Assembly: GCF_027942295.1 (NCBI RefSeq) | Contig: NZ_CP101416.1 | Coordinates: 1,631,001 to 1,695,000 of the forward strand | DNA: 64,000 bases | DNA from: Pseudanabaena sp. Chao 1811 | GTDB taxonomy: Bacteria; Cyanobacteriota; Cyanobacteriia; Pseudanabaenales; Pseudanabaenaceae | Direction of reading: 5' to 3' | Translations under genes and position numbers: made by a program | The notes under the pieces: model-generated | Told to the model about the DNA's origin: nothing | What the model saw: the letters and a program-made list of their open reading frames with translations, nothing else | The model's database searches: none | Part shown: positions 18,072-27,663 of the stretch, one piece after another | Numbering within the stretch: the first letter of the stretch is position 1 | How the letters are laid out: each line of letters starts with the position of its first letter

Positions 18072-19817
18072 ATGGACTCCATCCGCAAGCAAGTTACAGA
18101 CAACCTCGATCAACTCCTCGATATTCTGCCACCACGCATCAAAAATAGCCTTGAACTCTGCGGCGGGTTAGAACAACTTGTCGAAATTGTGATGGACTTG
18201 GGCAGGTTGCCAGAAGCAAGGTATTTTGACAGTACTAAATATTTAACCGATGACCCAATTACCAAAGAAGATTTAGCGCATTGTGTCAAACAGGTTGGGG
18301 AATTTGGCGGCGATAATCGTGCAGGTATTGAGCGCACCCTCCACCGCATCAGCGCTATCCGCAACCGCAAAGGCGAAATTATCGGCTTAACCTGCCGTGT
18401 CGGTCGGGCAGTCTATGGCACGATCGCCATGATTCGCGACTTAGTGGAAACAGGTAAATCGATTTTATTGCTCGGTAAACCGGGGATGGGCAAAACTACG
18501 GCTCTGCGCGAAATTGCCCGTGTCCTTGCCGATGACCTCAATAAGCGCGTCGTCATTATCGACTCATCCAATGAAATCGCGGGCGATGGCGATATCCCCC
18601 ACCCTGCGATCGGTCGCGCAAGAAGAATGCAAGTCTCTCAGCCAGAACTGCAACACCAAGTGATGATCGAGGCAGTAGAAAACCATATGCCCGAAGTGAT
18701 TGTCATCGATGAAATTGGTACAGAACTCGAAGCTCTTGCCGCCAGAACGATCGCCGAACGGGGTGTGCAGTTAGTGGGTACAGCCCACGGTAATCAACTT
18801 GCCAATTTAATCAAAAATCCTACGCTTTCGGACTTGATCGGCGGGATTCAGTCAGTCACCCTCGGCGATGAAGAAATGCGGCGGCGCGGCTTGCCCCAAA
18901 AGAGCATTCTCGAACGCAAGGCACAACCCACCTTTGATATTGCGGTGGAAATGTGGGAGCGTTACCGTTGGGCAGTGCATAGCGATGTCGCAGGAACCAT
19001 TGATATGCTCCTACGCGATCGCGACCCTGGGCGACAAATTCGTTCCGTCAGTGATGGGGGCGAAGTGACCACCACCGAGGAAAAGCCTAAAAATCCTGAA
19101 GTAATGCGTAATCCTGCGGTCAAGGGTTGGCGGGCAACAGGCAAGCTCAAACCCATCCCCCTCGATCCACAGGTACAGATGCGTTCTGAAGTTGCAAATT
19201 TGAGCAGCAAAATTAGTCAGACTTCAGTAGCAGAAATCAGCGAATCCAGCGATGAGGATATAGAGGAATTTAGCGATATTTCCTCTTATAGCGCTATCCA
19301 AGAGAGATTTGGCACACTCTATGTCTATCTCTATGGAGTCAGCCGCCATCAAACTGAGCAGGTAATTCAATCGATTAATTTACCGATCGAAGTCACCAAG
19401 GATCTCGATGAGGCGGATATTGTGTTGGCTTTGCGATCGCAAATTCGTACTAGTTCTAAAGTACGTCAAGTTGCCGAAGCACGGCAAATCCCGATTCACG
19501 CAATTAAAACCAGCACCCTACCCCAAATCAATCGTGCGCTCCGACGGATCTTGCATATCGATGAAAGCCCTGCCGACACGATTACTGATCTAAATATGTT
19601 TGCCTATGGCGACTCTGAAGACGAAATCGAAGCCCTCGAAGAAACTCGCCTCGCCGTTGAGCAAATCGTCATTCCTAAAGGTCAGCCCGTCGAGCTACTC
19701 CCCCGCTCATCAGTAATTCGCCGAATGCAGCATGAACTTGTTGAACATTATCAACTGCGATCGGAAAGCTACGGCTCTGAGCCCAATCGCCGTTTACGAA
19801 TCTTTCCAAATTCATAA
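18072..19817 (+). CDS. ycf45: Ycf45-like P-loop ATPase with R3H domain
   Basis: A 581-residue protein related to plastid Ycf45 and to sporulation protein SpoIIIAA. The Walker A loop GKPGMGKTT starts at residue 135 and Walker B is VIVIDEIG near residue 212. A linker rich in Glu and Ser (about 330-410) precedes a small alpha/beta domain and a C-terminal R3H-type nucleic-acid-binding motif ([20 protein letters not shown]) near residue 555. The role in cyanobacteria is not established; nucleic-acid binding is inferred from the R3H region. Confidence 0.88.
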   Translation: MDSIRKQVTDNLDQLLDILPPRIKNSLELCGGLEQLVEIVMDLGRLPEARYFDSTKYLTDDPITKEDLAHCVKQVGEFGGDNRAGIERTLHRISAIRNRKGEIIGLTCRVGRAVYGTIAMIRDLVETGKSILLLGKPGMGKTTALREIARVLADDLNKRVVIIDSSNEIAGDGDIPHPAIGRARRMQVSQPELQHQVMIEAVENHMPEVIVIDEIGTELEALAARTIAERGVQLVGTAHGNQLANLIKNPTLSDLIGGIQSVTLGDEEMRRRGLPQKSILERKAQPTFDIAVEMWERYRWAVHSDVAGTIDMLLRDRDPGRQIRSVSDGGEVTTTEEKPKNPEVMRNPAVKGWRATGKLKPIPLDPQVQMRSEVANLSSKISQTSVAEISESSDEDIEEFSDISSYSAIQERFGTLYVYLYGVSRHQTEQVIQSINLPIEVTKDLDEADIVLALRSQIRTSSKVRQVAEARQIPIHAIKTSTLPQINRALRRILHIDESPADTITDLNMFAYGDSEDEIEALEETRLAVEQIVIPKGQPVELLPRSSVIRRMQHELVEHYQLRSESYGSEPNRRLRIFPNS

Positions 19818-19830
19818 CGTCCGTTCACTT

Positions 19831-19907
19831 ATGGGCTGAGAGTTGCTGCTACGCAGCAACTCTTAGCCCATAAAACTTTAGAGGCAGTGCTAAGCACTGC
19901 CTCTAAA
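19831..19907. terminator. Two adjacent hairpins after ycf45
   Basis: The first (19831-19871) has the stem ATGGGCTGAGAGTTGCTG with one mismatch and the second (19877-19907) the perfect stem TTTAGAGGCAGTGC ending in an A/T-rich tail. Together they separate convergent genes and can stop transcription from both directions. Confidence 0.7.
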
Positions 19908-19950
19908 AAATAATCTCAACACAAAAAACTCTATTAGGGTAATTAACCGA

Positions 19951-20403
19951 TTACCACAAAGCGGGCACAGGCGCAGCAGGTACTGCGGCTGGCGTTTCTA
20001 CTCTAGGAGCAGGAACGGCAGGGGCTGGCTCTTCAGGAGCAGCACAAGCATTAAATCCTTCAGCAAGTAACGACGAGCAATAGGAGCTTGGCAAATCACG
20101 GGTGCGAATAGTCGCATCACTAAGAGTTTGCAAGTCCATCATTTCCCGATGAACTGCTCGCATAGCATTTGCTTGACGTTCAATCCATTGATCCCTAAAT
20201 GTGGTTTGAAAATAGGCATCAGGTAAATTAGGATCAGAGGTCATATCCAAAACTTTGTTCTGTACCTGAGGGTAGGTAGCAGGAAAGTTCCGAGGATATT
20301 CATCCTGATCGGTAAGTCGGGGATCGGCAAGAGCCGCACCACTAGCTAGCAGCGTTGATGCTACAACTAGTGACGAAGCAAGCCAAGAGAACCGAGTACT
20401 CAT
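19951..20403 (-). CDS. Exported protein of unknown function, Pro/Ala-rich tail
   Basis: I do not recognise a family. The 150-residue product starts with a clear signal peptide (hydrophobic LASSLVVASTLLASGAALA, likely cleaved after ALA-DP), then a mostly helical middle with two cysteines (SYCSS and FNACAAPEE) and a low-complexity Pro/Ala-rich end. The ATG at 20403 is preferred over one 18 bp upstream because it puts the signal peptide directly at the N terminus. It is probably periplasmic. Confidence 0.75.
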   Translation of the reverse strand: MSTRFSWLASSLVVASTLLASGAALADPRLTDQDEYPRNFPATYPQVQNKVLDMTSDPNLPDAYFQTTFRDQWIERQANAMRAVHREMMDLQTLSDATIRTRDLPSSYCSSLLAEGFNACAAPEEPAPAVPAPRVETPAAVPAAPVPALW

Positions 20404-20568
20404 ATAAATACACATCCTCACAGTTGGACGCTGACTAATGTAGCAGATCCAGTCAATTTATGGCTGGTTTCCTAAAATTTGGGTATGTGGGATTGGAGCT
20501 AGACTGCCAATTCAATTTTGTGTGGCGAAGGGAGTGGCAACCTTTAAACTTAGAAAAAGCATATAAAC

Positions 20569-20753
20569 AGCTATAGCCAGTTATGTTACAGCGCTTTGTA
20601 TTTAGATCTGAATCAAAACAACTCTTAAAAGTCTTGCATAGTAGGACTTTTAAGAGTTGTTCTATGGTTCTTTTGCAGGCAAAGTCTCAAAACAAAATCT
20701 ATAAAGAGAGTTGTGGCACAAAAGGCTGCAACTCTCTTTTGAGTTATGGCTAT
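20569..20753. repeat. Palindromic repeat, family F copy 2
   Basis: The ends are AGCTATAGCCAGTTATGTTA on the left and GTTATGGCTATT on the right. Inside lie two hairpins, one built on AACAACTCTTAAAAGTC and one on AAAGAGAGTTGTGGC. It fills most of the 380-bp gap between the exported protein gene and pyrE; I see no gene in that gap. Confidence 0.65.
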
Positions 20754-20787
20754 TAAAACTTGAAAACTCAGTACCTAAGTAAAAGTT

Positions 20788-21351
20788 GTGGAACATTCAA
20801 ATCGCGAAAAATTACTAGACCTGTTTTGCCGTCTTGCTTATAAAAGTGGCGACTTTACCTTATCGTCTGGTCAAAAAAGTACTTATTACATTAATGGCAA
20901 GTTGGTGACATTACATCCCTTTGGGGGATTATGGACAGGTCAGGTTTTATTGTCCAAGTTACCAGAAGGAACGGGGGCGGTGGCAGGTTTGACATTAGGT
21001 GCTGATCCGATCGTGAGTGCAGTTAGCGTTGTCTCTGCTTACGAAAATAAACCAATTCCTGCTTTGATCATCCGAAAACAACCAAAAGGACATGGTACAG
21101 GGGCATGGATTGAGGGACCAGAACTTGCGCCTAATACCAATGTGGTAGTGCTGGAGGATGTGGTGACAACAGGGCAATCAGCTTTATTTGCGGTCGAAAA
21201 ATTGCGTGATGCAGGTTATACCGTGACCCATGTATTAACACTGGTCGATCGCCAACAGGGTGGGGCTGAGCTTTACGCGAAGGAAGGTTTACAATTTGGT
21301 GCAGTATTCGATATTGGCGAAATTCAAAACTATGCAAAAGGGATAAGTTAA
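20788..21351 (+). CDS. pyrE: Orotate phosphoribosyltransferase
   Basis: Converts orotate and PRPP to OMP in pyrimidine synthesis. The 187-residue protein has the FTLSSGQKSTYYINGKLV start, TLGADPIVSAVS, IRKQPKGHGTG and the PRPP-binding loop VVVLEDVVTTGQSA near residue 118. The start is a GTG at 20788 without a strong ribosome binding site. Domain is complete and of usual length. Confidence 0.94.
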   Translation: MEHSNREKLLDLFCRLAYKSGDFTLSSGQKSTYYINGKLVTLHPFGGLWTGQVLLSKLPEGTGAVAGLTLGADPIVSAVSVVSAYENKPIPALIIRKQPKGHGTGAWIEGPELAPNTNVVVLEDVVTTGQSALFAVEKLRDAGYTVTHVLTLVDRQQGGAELYAKEGLQFGAVFDIGEIQNYAKGIS

Positions 21352-21376
21352 TTACAAGTACTTTGCACTTTAGTCT

Positions 21377-21427
21377 GAACTAATAGTTTCAAAGTACGGC
21401 TTAGCTGTACTTTGAAACTATTAGTTC
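21377..21427 (+). terminator. Hairpin after pyrE
   Basis: Perfect 21-bp arms starting GAACTAATAGTTTCAAAGTA with a 9-nt loop, 25 bp past the pyrE stop. Confidence 0.7.
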
Positions 21428-21583
21428 ATAAAAGTTAAGTCTCAGTTATTTTTTGGAATTTATATTTTTGTCTGAGGCAAAATATAAATTGCTATATAGA
21501 GCTTTTCTCGCACAAGATTTACAAGACGGGTGTTCCTAACCCCATGGTTATTTAATATAAAGATTTAATTACAGGTTTAAAAA

Positions 21584-22342
21584 ATGGTGATTACAAATCT
21601 ATTACATCGGTTGTGGTGCTTCGTTCAAGCATTGCCAAAGATAACAAACAGATGGCAAAGGCTCAGTTGTGGGGCGATCGCATTATTAATTAGTTTTAAT
21701 TTGTTGGCAGTTCCAGCTTTTGCTTTGCAGGTATCGGATATTCCCGACCTTTCCGAAATCAAGACACTGGCGGATCAGACTTGGGTGATTGATGACTCAG
21801 AAGTATTAAGTGCTTTGACCAAAAGTACAACCGCGAGTAAAGCTGCAAAACTAGCCGAACAGACGGGTATTGATGTGCATGTGGTGGCAATCCAGCGCAT
21901 TGATTTAGGACAGCCCACTTCCGAGTTTGCCTCCGAACTATTTGATAAATGGTTTCCAACAGAATCAGATAAAGCTAATCAAGTATTACTACTGCTTGCT
22001 ACAGAAGACCATCGCACTGCTATTCAAACTGGCTCTAAGGTAAAGGAGTTATTACCAGACAGCATTGCTACTAGTATTGCCGATGAGACAATGCTCTATC
22101 CTGCACGTAAAGCCAACTATAACCAAGCAGTTAATGAGGGTATCTCTCGCTTAGAAGCAGTGCTAAGGGGTAAACCAGATCCCGGTGCACCGCTTTTGGT
22201 GGTAGAGGAATCGGAGACCAGCAATTATGCAACAAAAGAGGAAACTGAAGCGAGTTCATCAAACGTAGTTGTGATCCTACTACTGATATTAGCCACACTA
22301 TTACCAATGGCAACCTACTATTGGTTGCAAGGTAAACCATAA
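21584..22342 (+). CDS. psb32: Psb32-like TPM-domain protein (photosystem II repair)
   Basis: A 252-residue protein with an N-terminal signal or anchor (about residues 28-50), a TPM domain (VIDDSEVLSALTKS, then TGIDVHVVAIQRIDLGQPTSEFA and NQVLLLLATEDHRTAIQTGSKV) and a C-terminal membrane helix (VVVILLLILATLLPMATYYWL). This topology matches cyanobacterial Psb32, which protects and helps repair photosystem II at the thylakoid. Other TPM proteins have the same fold, so the Psb32 name rests on topology, length and host. Confidence 0.8.
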   Translation: MVITNLLHRLWCFVQALPKITNRWQRLSCGAIALLISFNLLAVPAFALQVSDIPDLSEIKTLADQTWVIDDSEVLSALTKSTTASKAAKLAEQTGIDVHVVAIQRIDLGQPTSEFASELFDKWFPTESDKANQVLLLLATEDHRTAIQTGSKVKELLPDSIATSIADETMLYPARKANYNQAVNEGISRLEAVLRGKPDPGAPLLVVEESETSNYATKEETEASSSNVVVILLLILATLLPMATYYWLQGKP

Positions 22343-22370
22343 ATCATTAAAAATCATAAAACATTAAAAA

Positions 22371-22514
22371 AACGTCAGTTCGGGTTAAGCTGGCAAATTT
22401 TAAATCCCAAAAGAAAAGTCTTGCTACGCAAGGTTTTTCTTTTGGGATTTGAGAGAGGGTTTGCTACGCAAACCCTCTCTCAAATCCCGTTTCAAATTAT
22501 CTCGAACTCAAGTT
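22371..22514. mobile_element. MITE-like element with AACGTSAGTTCG ends, copy A
   Basis: A 144-bp element with inverted ends AACGTCAGTTCG (left) and CGAACTCAAGTT (right). Inside are two hairpins in tandem: one on AATCCCAAAAGAAAA, one on TTTGAGAGAGGGTTTG. Runs of A flank both sides, so any target duplication is unreadable. Copy B at 26637 is the same subtype in the opposite orientation. Confidence 0.8.
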
Positions 22515-22543
22515 AAAAAAGGAGCGCTTTGCGCTCCTTTTTT
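22515..22543 (-). terminator. Rho-independent terminator of the 833-aa gene
   Basis: A perfect stem AAAAAAGGAGCGC with TTT loop and T6 tail on each strand. It overlaps the TAA stop of the minus-strand gene and directly abuts mobile element A. Confidence 0.85.
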
Positions 22544-25043
22544 ATTCATAAACATCTTGTACTAAGTTTGGTGGAGTCACGGCGCGAGTCACGCGCACTT
22601 TATGGCTTTCTCTCTGAGTTTGAGCCTCGATCGCGATCGCTTCAAACGCAACATCGATACTGCTAAGGGGAATAGAAATATTCGTGCGGGTTTCGATAAA
22701 TTCTGTATTAGGAACCACACTAAAATCTAATAGCCAACGTGGACCATCAATAATTGTGCGAGTTTGCAAATCCTTAATCCAGAACTTCACAAAGAACTTG
22801 GGTGCGATCGCAGGTAAGCGGACAGTCACGATCATTGGTGTACCAGAGACGATTTCACCTGCGGGAACAAGCAACTCAGGGACTGGAATTGGCTCTTGCT
22901 CTGAGAGAGGCTGAGTTGAAGATTCTTGAATATTACGGATTGTTTGAGCCGTTTCAGAAAGGGCTGCCGCAGCCGCATTGGCACTTCCACTAACTGGAAA
23001 ACTATTAGAGTCAATAGGATCTTCCCAAACATATTCATTGAGAATATGATCGGAGAAATCGGTTTCTGGAGCAAGTAATCGGTCAAGTTCTAGATCAAGT
23101 TCGCGATCAAGTTCAGCGAGACTAGCTTCCTCAGCAATCGTAAGTGGTGGTTGATTGGGGTTATCTAAGTCAATTGATAAGCCCGATAGATTTTCAGGTA
23201 AGTGATCAGGAGAACTCAAGGGATCACTAGTTGGGAACTTGTCAAGCAGTAACTCTTCATTACGCTGACTTTCTTTTTGAGCGGCGATCGCTTCAGCTGA
23301 TAGAGTTTGGAGTTTATTTAGAAAACGATTGTTACGCCCACGCGAATTCTCAGACCTATTCTGACGAGGCAGTATTGGCGGATTGATAGATGCAGTTTCT
23401 CGTTTAGGTTTCTCTAATAGATCCTCATAGTTTTTGGGAAGCTCTTCCTCAAAACTATAGAATAGTTCGGGTTCCTCTGCCGATGGCTCAGTATTAGCAG
23501 GTTCTGAAAAATCAGTTAAGGCAAACTCTGCCTCTATTTGCTGTAACTCATCGAATTCTACCTGTGGAAAACTCTGCGGATATTCCTCGGATATAGGAAG
23601 ATTTTCAAGGTTAACAGGATTATCGATAGTCCTATTTTTGAGTGATGGTAACGGTGGTAACGATAAAGAAGTTGGTGGATGTTGAATCTGTTCTGGCTCG
23701 ATCTCAGAGGCTTTGGGCTTCCTAGAAGGTAAAGGCGGCAGACTCAACGAAGGTGTTGTTTTTGCTTTTGGGGTTGGTTCGGGTGTAGGATTTTGCGCGC
23801 CCCTTGATACCTGTGGAAAACTTTGTAAAGACTGTGGATAACTAGAAGAATTACTTGATTCTTCAATGTTTACAGCATCATAGGAAGAACTAGAGCTATC
23901 TTGAGTCTGATACTTCTGTGCTTCTTTCAGCATCTCAGGGAGAACTCTTGACGCAGGATAGGAAACGGCGATCGCCTGCTGGGTGATAAATAAGTCTCCA
24001 TACTGCTGAAAATCTTGCTGCGGATGAATCTGCACTTCTCCAATCAAGACTTGGATTTCCGATGGTGGTGGCACATTGACTTGGTAAGAAAATGGAATGG
24101 CTCCTGTTGCGGTATTGCGATTACCGATATTGGCGATCGCATAGCGCTCATGCACAACGACCTCAAGGGTTTGGGGATCCTTGAGGCTGACTTCAATCTC
24201 TCCGTTAGTATAAGCATCGCCAGCTAGATTGAAGCTATTATCGTCTTTGATAATATATTGAGGCTGTTGGAGGCGAAGTAAGATGCGTGGTTGTAGGGGC
24301 GCTTCAGAGGGAAGGTCAGACTGCTCACCTGCTAAGGGATCTGGATTTGCTAATTCATCACGATTGAGGCGATCGCTAGTAATTTCTTTAGAATTTGTTG
24401 ATTCCGAATCATCACTCTCATCATCTAGTTCATCGGTAAACAGTGCAAACTCTTCAAACATTGATTGCACTAGTTCAGTCGATCGCTGCTCAGCGATGTC
24501 TAGAATCGGGGAACTATAACTAAGCGGAGTTGGCTCAGTTTGCTCGATACCCAGTGCATTAGTATGTATCTCGTTGGGAAACTCTGACGGAGTTTCCGCA
24601 TCTTCTTCAGGGTCACTGTCAATATATTGCCATTCTGAACCAAAGTCCGCAGAGATGGGAATTACGTCAAACTTAACTGTTTTTTTCCACGGGGGAAGAT
24701 CATTCGCATTGTCCGATTCAGACTCATCCCCAGTATTAGATTGCTCAACATCAGATTTTACCGAGAGACAATCAATTTGCCATAGCCCCGGCACAAAATT
24801 GGTATAGGGCATAACGATTACCAAACCGTCATGGCTGAGGCGTTTGACTAATTTCTGCTGAAGAGGCTGATGCCGCACATCAGCAAGCGGACGATAGGCG
24901 ATCGCAATACCAACTAGCACGTTCGCTAAATCAGAGCGTGCAGCGAGTCTGTACTGCCCTTCCAAAATCTCCACAGTTGGAGATTCTAGGGGCAACCAGG
25001 ACTTGTCACCTTTTCGTTGTAACAAAAACTCCCAGTTTTCCAT
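22542..25043 (-). CDS. Large acidic protein of unknown function, 833 aa
   Basis: I recognise no known domain. The first 100 residues look folded (WEFLLQRKGDKSWLPLESPTVE start, YRLAARSDLANVLVGIAIAYR). A long Ser/Glu/Asp/Pro-rich stretch follows (about 110-240), then a beta-rich module (about 245-370 with PRILLRLQQPQYIIKDDN), a very long disordered Pro/Ser-rich region (about 385-700) and a second beta-rich module (about 710-825, VPAGEIVSGTPMIVTVRLPA). No signal peptide or membrane segment. The two end modules separated by disorder suggest a scaffold or adaptor; that is inference. Confidence 0.8.
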   Translation of the reverse strand: MENWEFLLQRKGDKSWLPLESPTVEILEGQYRLAARSDLANVLVGIAIAYRPLADVRHQPLQQKLVKRLSHDGLVIVMPYTNFVPGLWQIDCLSVKSDVEQSNTGDESESDNANDLPPWKKTVKFDVIPISADFGSEWQYIDSDPEEDAETPSEFPNEIHTNALGIEQTEPTPLSYSSPILDIAEQRSTELVQSMFEEFALFTDELDDESDDSESTNSKEITSDRLNRDELANPDPLAGEQSDLPSEAPLQPRILLRLQQPQYIIKDDNSFNLAGDAYTNGEIEVSLKDPQTLEVVVHERYAIANIGNRNTATGAIPFSYQVNVPPPSEIQVLIGEVQIHPQQDFQQYGDLFITQQAIAVSYPASRVLPEMLKEAQKYQTQDSSSSSYDAVNIEESSNSSSYPQSLQSFPQVSRGAQNPTPEPTPKAKTTPSLSLPPLPSRKPKASEIEPEQIQHPPTSLSLPPLPSLKNRTIDNPVNLENLPISEEYPQSFPQVEFDELQQIEAEFALTDFSEPANTEPSAEEPELFYSFEEELPKNYEDLLEKPKRETASINPPILPRQNRSENSRGRNNRFLNKLQTLSAEAIAAQKESQRNEELLLDKFPTSDPLSSPDHLPENLSGLSIDLDNPNQPPLTIAEEASLAELDRELDLELDRLLAPETDFSDHILNEYVWEDPIDSNSFPVSGSANAAAAALSETAQTIRNIQESSTQPLSEQEPIPVPELLVPAGEIVSGTPMIVTVRLPAIAPKFFVKFWIKDLQTRTIIDGPRWLLDFSVVPNTEFIETRTNISIPLSSIDVAFEAIAIEAQTQRESHKVRVTRAVTPPNLVQDVYE

Positions 25044-25127
25044 GGCGGCGATCGCGAGTTAAATCGGTAAGGTGTGTTTAGTTGCAAATACTAACCCATC
25101 TGGGCAGGTATAGCAATTAAACAGAGC

Positions 25128-25170
25128 TGTGAAGTGTGAGTTTTATCTAAGGTAAAACTCACACTTCACA
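25128..25170 (-). terminator. Hairpin after the DUF4079 gene
   Basis: Perfect arms TGTGAAGTGTGAGTTTTA with a short loop, 5 bp beyond the DUF4079 stop. Confidence 0.7.
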
Positions 25171-25174
25171 AGGG

Positions 25175-25666
25175 CTAGATCGAAAGCCCTAATTTCAGAC
25201 CTAAAGCCGCATGAACAAATAATAAGAGTACGATCGCACTACCTAGATAAGCATGGGCATTACGGAGTAATGGCTTATTACCCCCAAATCCAGTTAGAGA
25301 GATAGCTCCATTAATTGCCAACAAAGTCAGAACTACTGAGCCTGTGATGAAATGAGGACTCTCAAGAAGGGGTTTGCCTTGCATTACTAGGGAAAGTAAA
25401 CCACCACTGTAGCCTAGAGCCAAGAAAGTAGTCATTAACGGGGCAACCTTGCGGTGATCAGCTTTATTTTTAATCGCAACTTCAGTATCTGTGACCATGC
25501 GACCACGCCATCCTGAAATAGCAACAAATGATCCCATCGCAAAAATAACGATCGCCATGAAAAATGGATGTCCCCAGTGAGTCACTGGTGCAGGAATATT
25601 CAGAGATTTGAATTGATCGGCAATGGGCTGAAGGGACTCAGCCATCTTAGTAGCAAATTCAGTCAT
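25175..25666 (-). CDS. DUF4079 membrane protein
   Basis: A 163-residue protein with about four membrane helices (around residues 35-55, 82-100, 112-130 and 140-160), with HWGHPFFMAIVIFAMGSF and HAYLGSAIVLLLFVHAALGL. The spaced histidines in helices recall cytochrome b561-like haem ligands, a feature of DUF4079-type proteins, but haem binding is inferred. The ATG at 25666 is chosen over the TTG at 25705, which falls inside a palindrome. Confidence 0.8.
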   Translation of the reverse strand: MTEFATKMAESLQPIADQFKSLNIPAPVTHWGHPFFMAIVIFAMGSFVAISGWRGRMVTDTEVAIKNKADHRKVAPLMTTFLALGYSGGLLSLVMQGKPLLESPHFITGSVVLTLLAINGAISLTGFGGNKPLLRNAHAYLGSAIVLLLFVHAALGLKLGLSI

Positions 25667-25701
25667 AGATTTGTGCAGAGTTTGATGCAAAAGTGCAATG
25701 A

Positions 25702-25837
25702 ACAATTATTAAAAATCTTTACAATTTTTAATAATTGTAGCGGCTCTCTGGGATCTCGCTGTCATCAAATAACAACAAAAGTTTTGAAAAGTTTTTCCCT
25801 TTTGATGGCGTGGCTTTTCCACGCTATCAAAAGGGGC
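25702..25837. repeat. Two palindromes between DUF4079 and carbonic anhydrase genes
   Basis: The first (25702-25738) is an A/T-rich perfect hairpin on CAATTATTAAAAAT. The second (25798-25837) is built on CCCTTTTGATGGCGTGG and lies just beyond the carbonic anhydrase stop, where it may terminate that gene. Confidence 0.6.
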
Positions 25838-25845
25838 TTTGTAAC

Positions 25846-26538
25846 CTAATTAACCACCATGCTATCGAGAGGATCAGACATATCTGTATGCAAAGATGGT
25901 TCGGGAAGATCATCAACTAACTGATGCTGTGGCGGGACATAGGAATGGCTCACCGAATCGTAGGCAAGCACTTCACCAGTTTCCAGATTGTAAACCCAGC
26001 CATAAATATTTAAACGTCCTTGATATAAACGAGATCGCACCAGTGGATAGGTTTTGAGATGATCGATTTGCGTTAATACATTTTCGGCACTAGTGATTTC
26101 TAGTAACTCTTTATTCCGTAAATGGCTATAGTTCTCTTTCACCAAGCGTCGCGTCCCTTCTGCAAGTTTTAGCCATTCATAAACGATCGGCATTTCTTCT
26201 CGCAAATGCTCCAGCTTTAATAAACCATTCATCGCTCCACAGTGAGTATGTCCACAGACAATCACCTGCTCAATCTCCAAGGATTGAATGGCATATTCAA
26301 TCGTTGCACCTTCACCGCTTAAACTACCATAGGGTGGGATAATATTACCTGCATTGCGCATAATGAAAAGCTCTCCCACATCCGCTTTAGTCAGCAAGTT
26401 AGGGTCAATCCGTGAATCAGAACAGGTAATAAATAAAACTCTCGGTTTCTGTCCCATTCCTAACTTCTCAAACAGTTCTAAATGGGATGGAAAATGATTA
26501 TCTTTAAATTCGCGCAAACCCCTAATTAGTTTTCGCAT
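25846..26538 (-). CDS. Beta-carbonic anhydrase
   Basis: Zinc enzyme interconverting CO2 and bicarbonate. Ligands are visible: Cys39 and the Asp41/Arg43 pair in TCSDSRID, and His97 with Cys100 in CGHTHCGAM. 230 residues, without the C-terminal extension of carboxysomal CcaA from Synechocystis, so carboxysome targeting is not certain. Single gene flanked by hairpins and by mobile element B upstream. Confidence 0.92.
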   Translation of the reverse strand: MRKLIRGLREFKDNHFPSHLELFEKLGMGQKPRVLFITCSDSRIDPNLLTKADVGELFIMRNAGNIIPPYGSLSGEGATIEYAIQSLEIEQVIVCGHTHCGAMNGLLKLEHLREEMPIVYEWLKLAEGTRRLVKENYSHLRNKELLEITSAENVLTQIDHLKTYPLVRSRLYQGRLNIYGWVYNLETGEVLAYDSVSHSYVPPQHQLVDDLPEPSLHTDMSDPLDSMVVN

Positions 26539-26636
26539 AGAAGCACTTTTATTACTTTATTTATTAACCATAGAAGCTACCACAATGCTTAGAACAACAA
26601 CGTAAACTAGAAATGCTTCTTTGCAATCAAATAGTT

Positions 26637-26783
26637 AACGCGAGTTCGAGATAATTTGCAACGGGCTTTGAGAGAGGGTTTGCGTAGCAAATCCTCTCTC
26701 AAACACCAAAAGTAAAAGCCTTGCGTAGCAAGGCTTTTACTTTTGGTGTTTTAAAATTTGCCAGCTTAACCCGAACTGACGTT
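26637..26783. mobile_element. MITE-like element with AACGTSAGTTCG ends, copy B
   Basis: A 147-bp element in opposite orientation to copy A, with ends AACGCGAGTTCG and CGAACTGACGTT. Same internal order as A when reversed: hairpin on TTTGAGAGAGGGTTTG, then a hairpin on AACACCAAAAGTAAAAGC whose arms differ from A by matched changes on both sides. TAGTT occurs on the left flank and again across the right end. The right end overlaps the stop codon of the glycosyltransferase-like gene. Confidence 0.8.
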
Positions 26784-27663
26784 AGTTATTCAAACTGCGA
26801 TCGCTATTAAATGTAAGTAAGAATTTTTTGATCTTACGAAGGTTGTAAAGAACAGTTCTGTAAATAAACAGAAACCAGAACATAAATGTTCTTTTTATAA
26901 TATATTGACGAGAATTATTAGAGCAGGTATGTAAATTCTCAATTGTTGATGCCTCTGCACAGTAAAGCTTATAGCCTAAAATCAAGAACTCCTTATCTTG
27001 CCAATAGGATTCACCATATTGGTTCAGGGTATCATTGCGGACATCACTGCGATGCAAATGATGGGAAACAATGCTTAAACAAGGATTAGCAACAACTAGG
27101 CTTGCTTCCACTGCGCGTTGGGCAATCATCTGATCACAGCCTAAAATACCTAAGTGGTAGTTAGACTGAAATGAGCGCAGTGGAGTACGGAATACCCAGC
27201 AATCATGGGAACCAATATCAGCTTTTTCAGTTAATACCCATTGATTTTCCCCTTCCTCGTCATAGCGAGAAATTGTCCAAAAAGAATCGCTAGAAATATT
27301 GTTAGCTAAATCCAGTCGGCTATTTTCATCAAAATAGATATCTGCATTACAGATAGCAATTACTTGATCGTTTCCAAGCTGATTTGCGATCGCAAAAAAA
27401 TCAGAATAAAGTGGTCTTTGATCAATTTTAATGATTTCTAACTTCTCGTCCTTAATTTCATTGAGCAAATTTAGATCTGCTTCATTATGGTTGTTTTTTA
27501 CTTCCAATAAGACTTTAATCTGTTTGATGGATGGATTGGATAGATTAATCTGGAGACATCTAAGATATTCAGCAAATCTTTTACTCTGACAAGGAATGTG
27601 AAAAGTCGTAAATAGCGTAACCATAGTTAGATCTTCAGTAATTCTAGATTCCCAATTCTGCAT
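26782..27663 (-). CDS. Glycosyltransferase-like protein (GT-A type fold suspected)
   Basis: A 293-residue protein with MVTLFTTFHIPC near the start and IAICNADIYFDENSRLDLA near residue 105, where NADIYFD resembles the DXD metal site of GT-A transferases; HDCWVFRTPLRSF and LGILGCDQMIAQRAVE follow. The C-terminal 35 residues are hydrophobic then basic (MFWFLFIYRTVLYNLRKIKK), suggesting membrane attachment. The ATG at 27663 shares a base with the gltA stop (TGATG), so translation is coupled to citrate synthase; the later ATG at 27624 is an alternative. Acceptor and donor unknown. Confidence 0.7.
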   Translation of the reverse strand: MQNWESRITEDLTMVTLFTTFHIPCQSKRFAEYLRCLQINLSNPSIKQIKVLLEVKNNHNEADLNLLNEIKDEKLEIIKIDQRPLYSDFFAIANQLGNDQVIAICNADIYFDENSRLDLANNISSDSFWTISRYDEEGENQWVLTEKADIGSHDCWVFRTPLRSFQSNYHLGILGCDQMIAQRAVEASLVVANPCLSIVSHHLHRSDVRNDTLNQYGESYWQDKEFLILGYKLYCAEASTIENLHTCSNNSRQYIIKRTFMFWFLFIYRTVLYNLRKIKKFLLTFNSDRSLNN

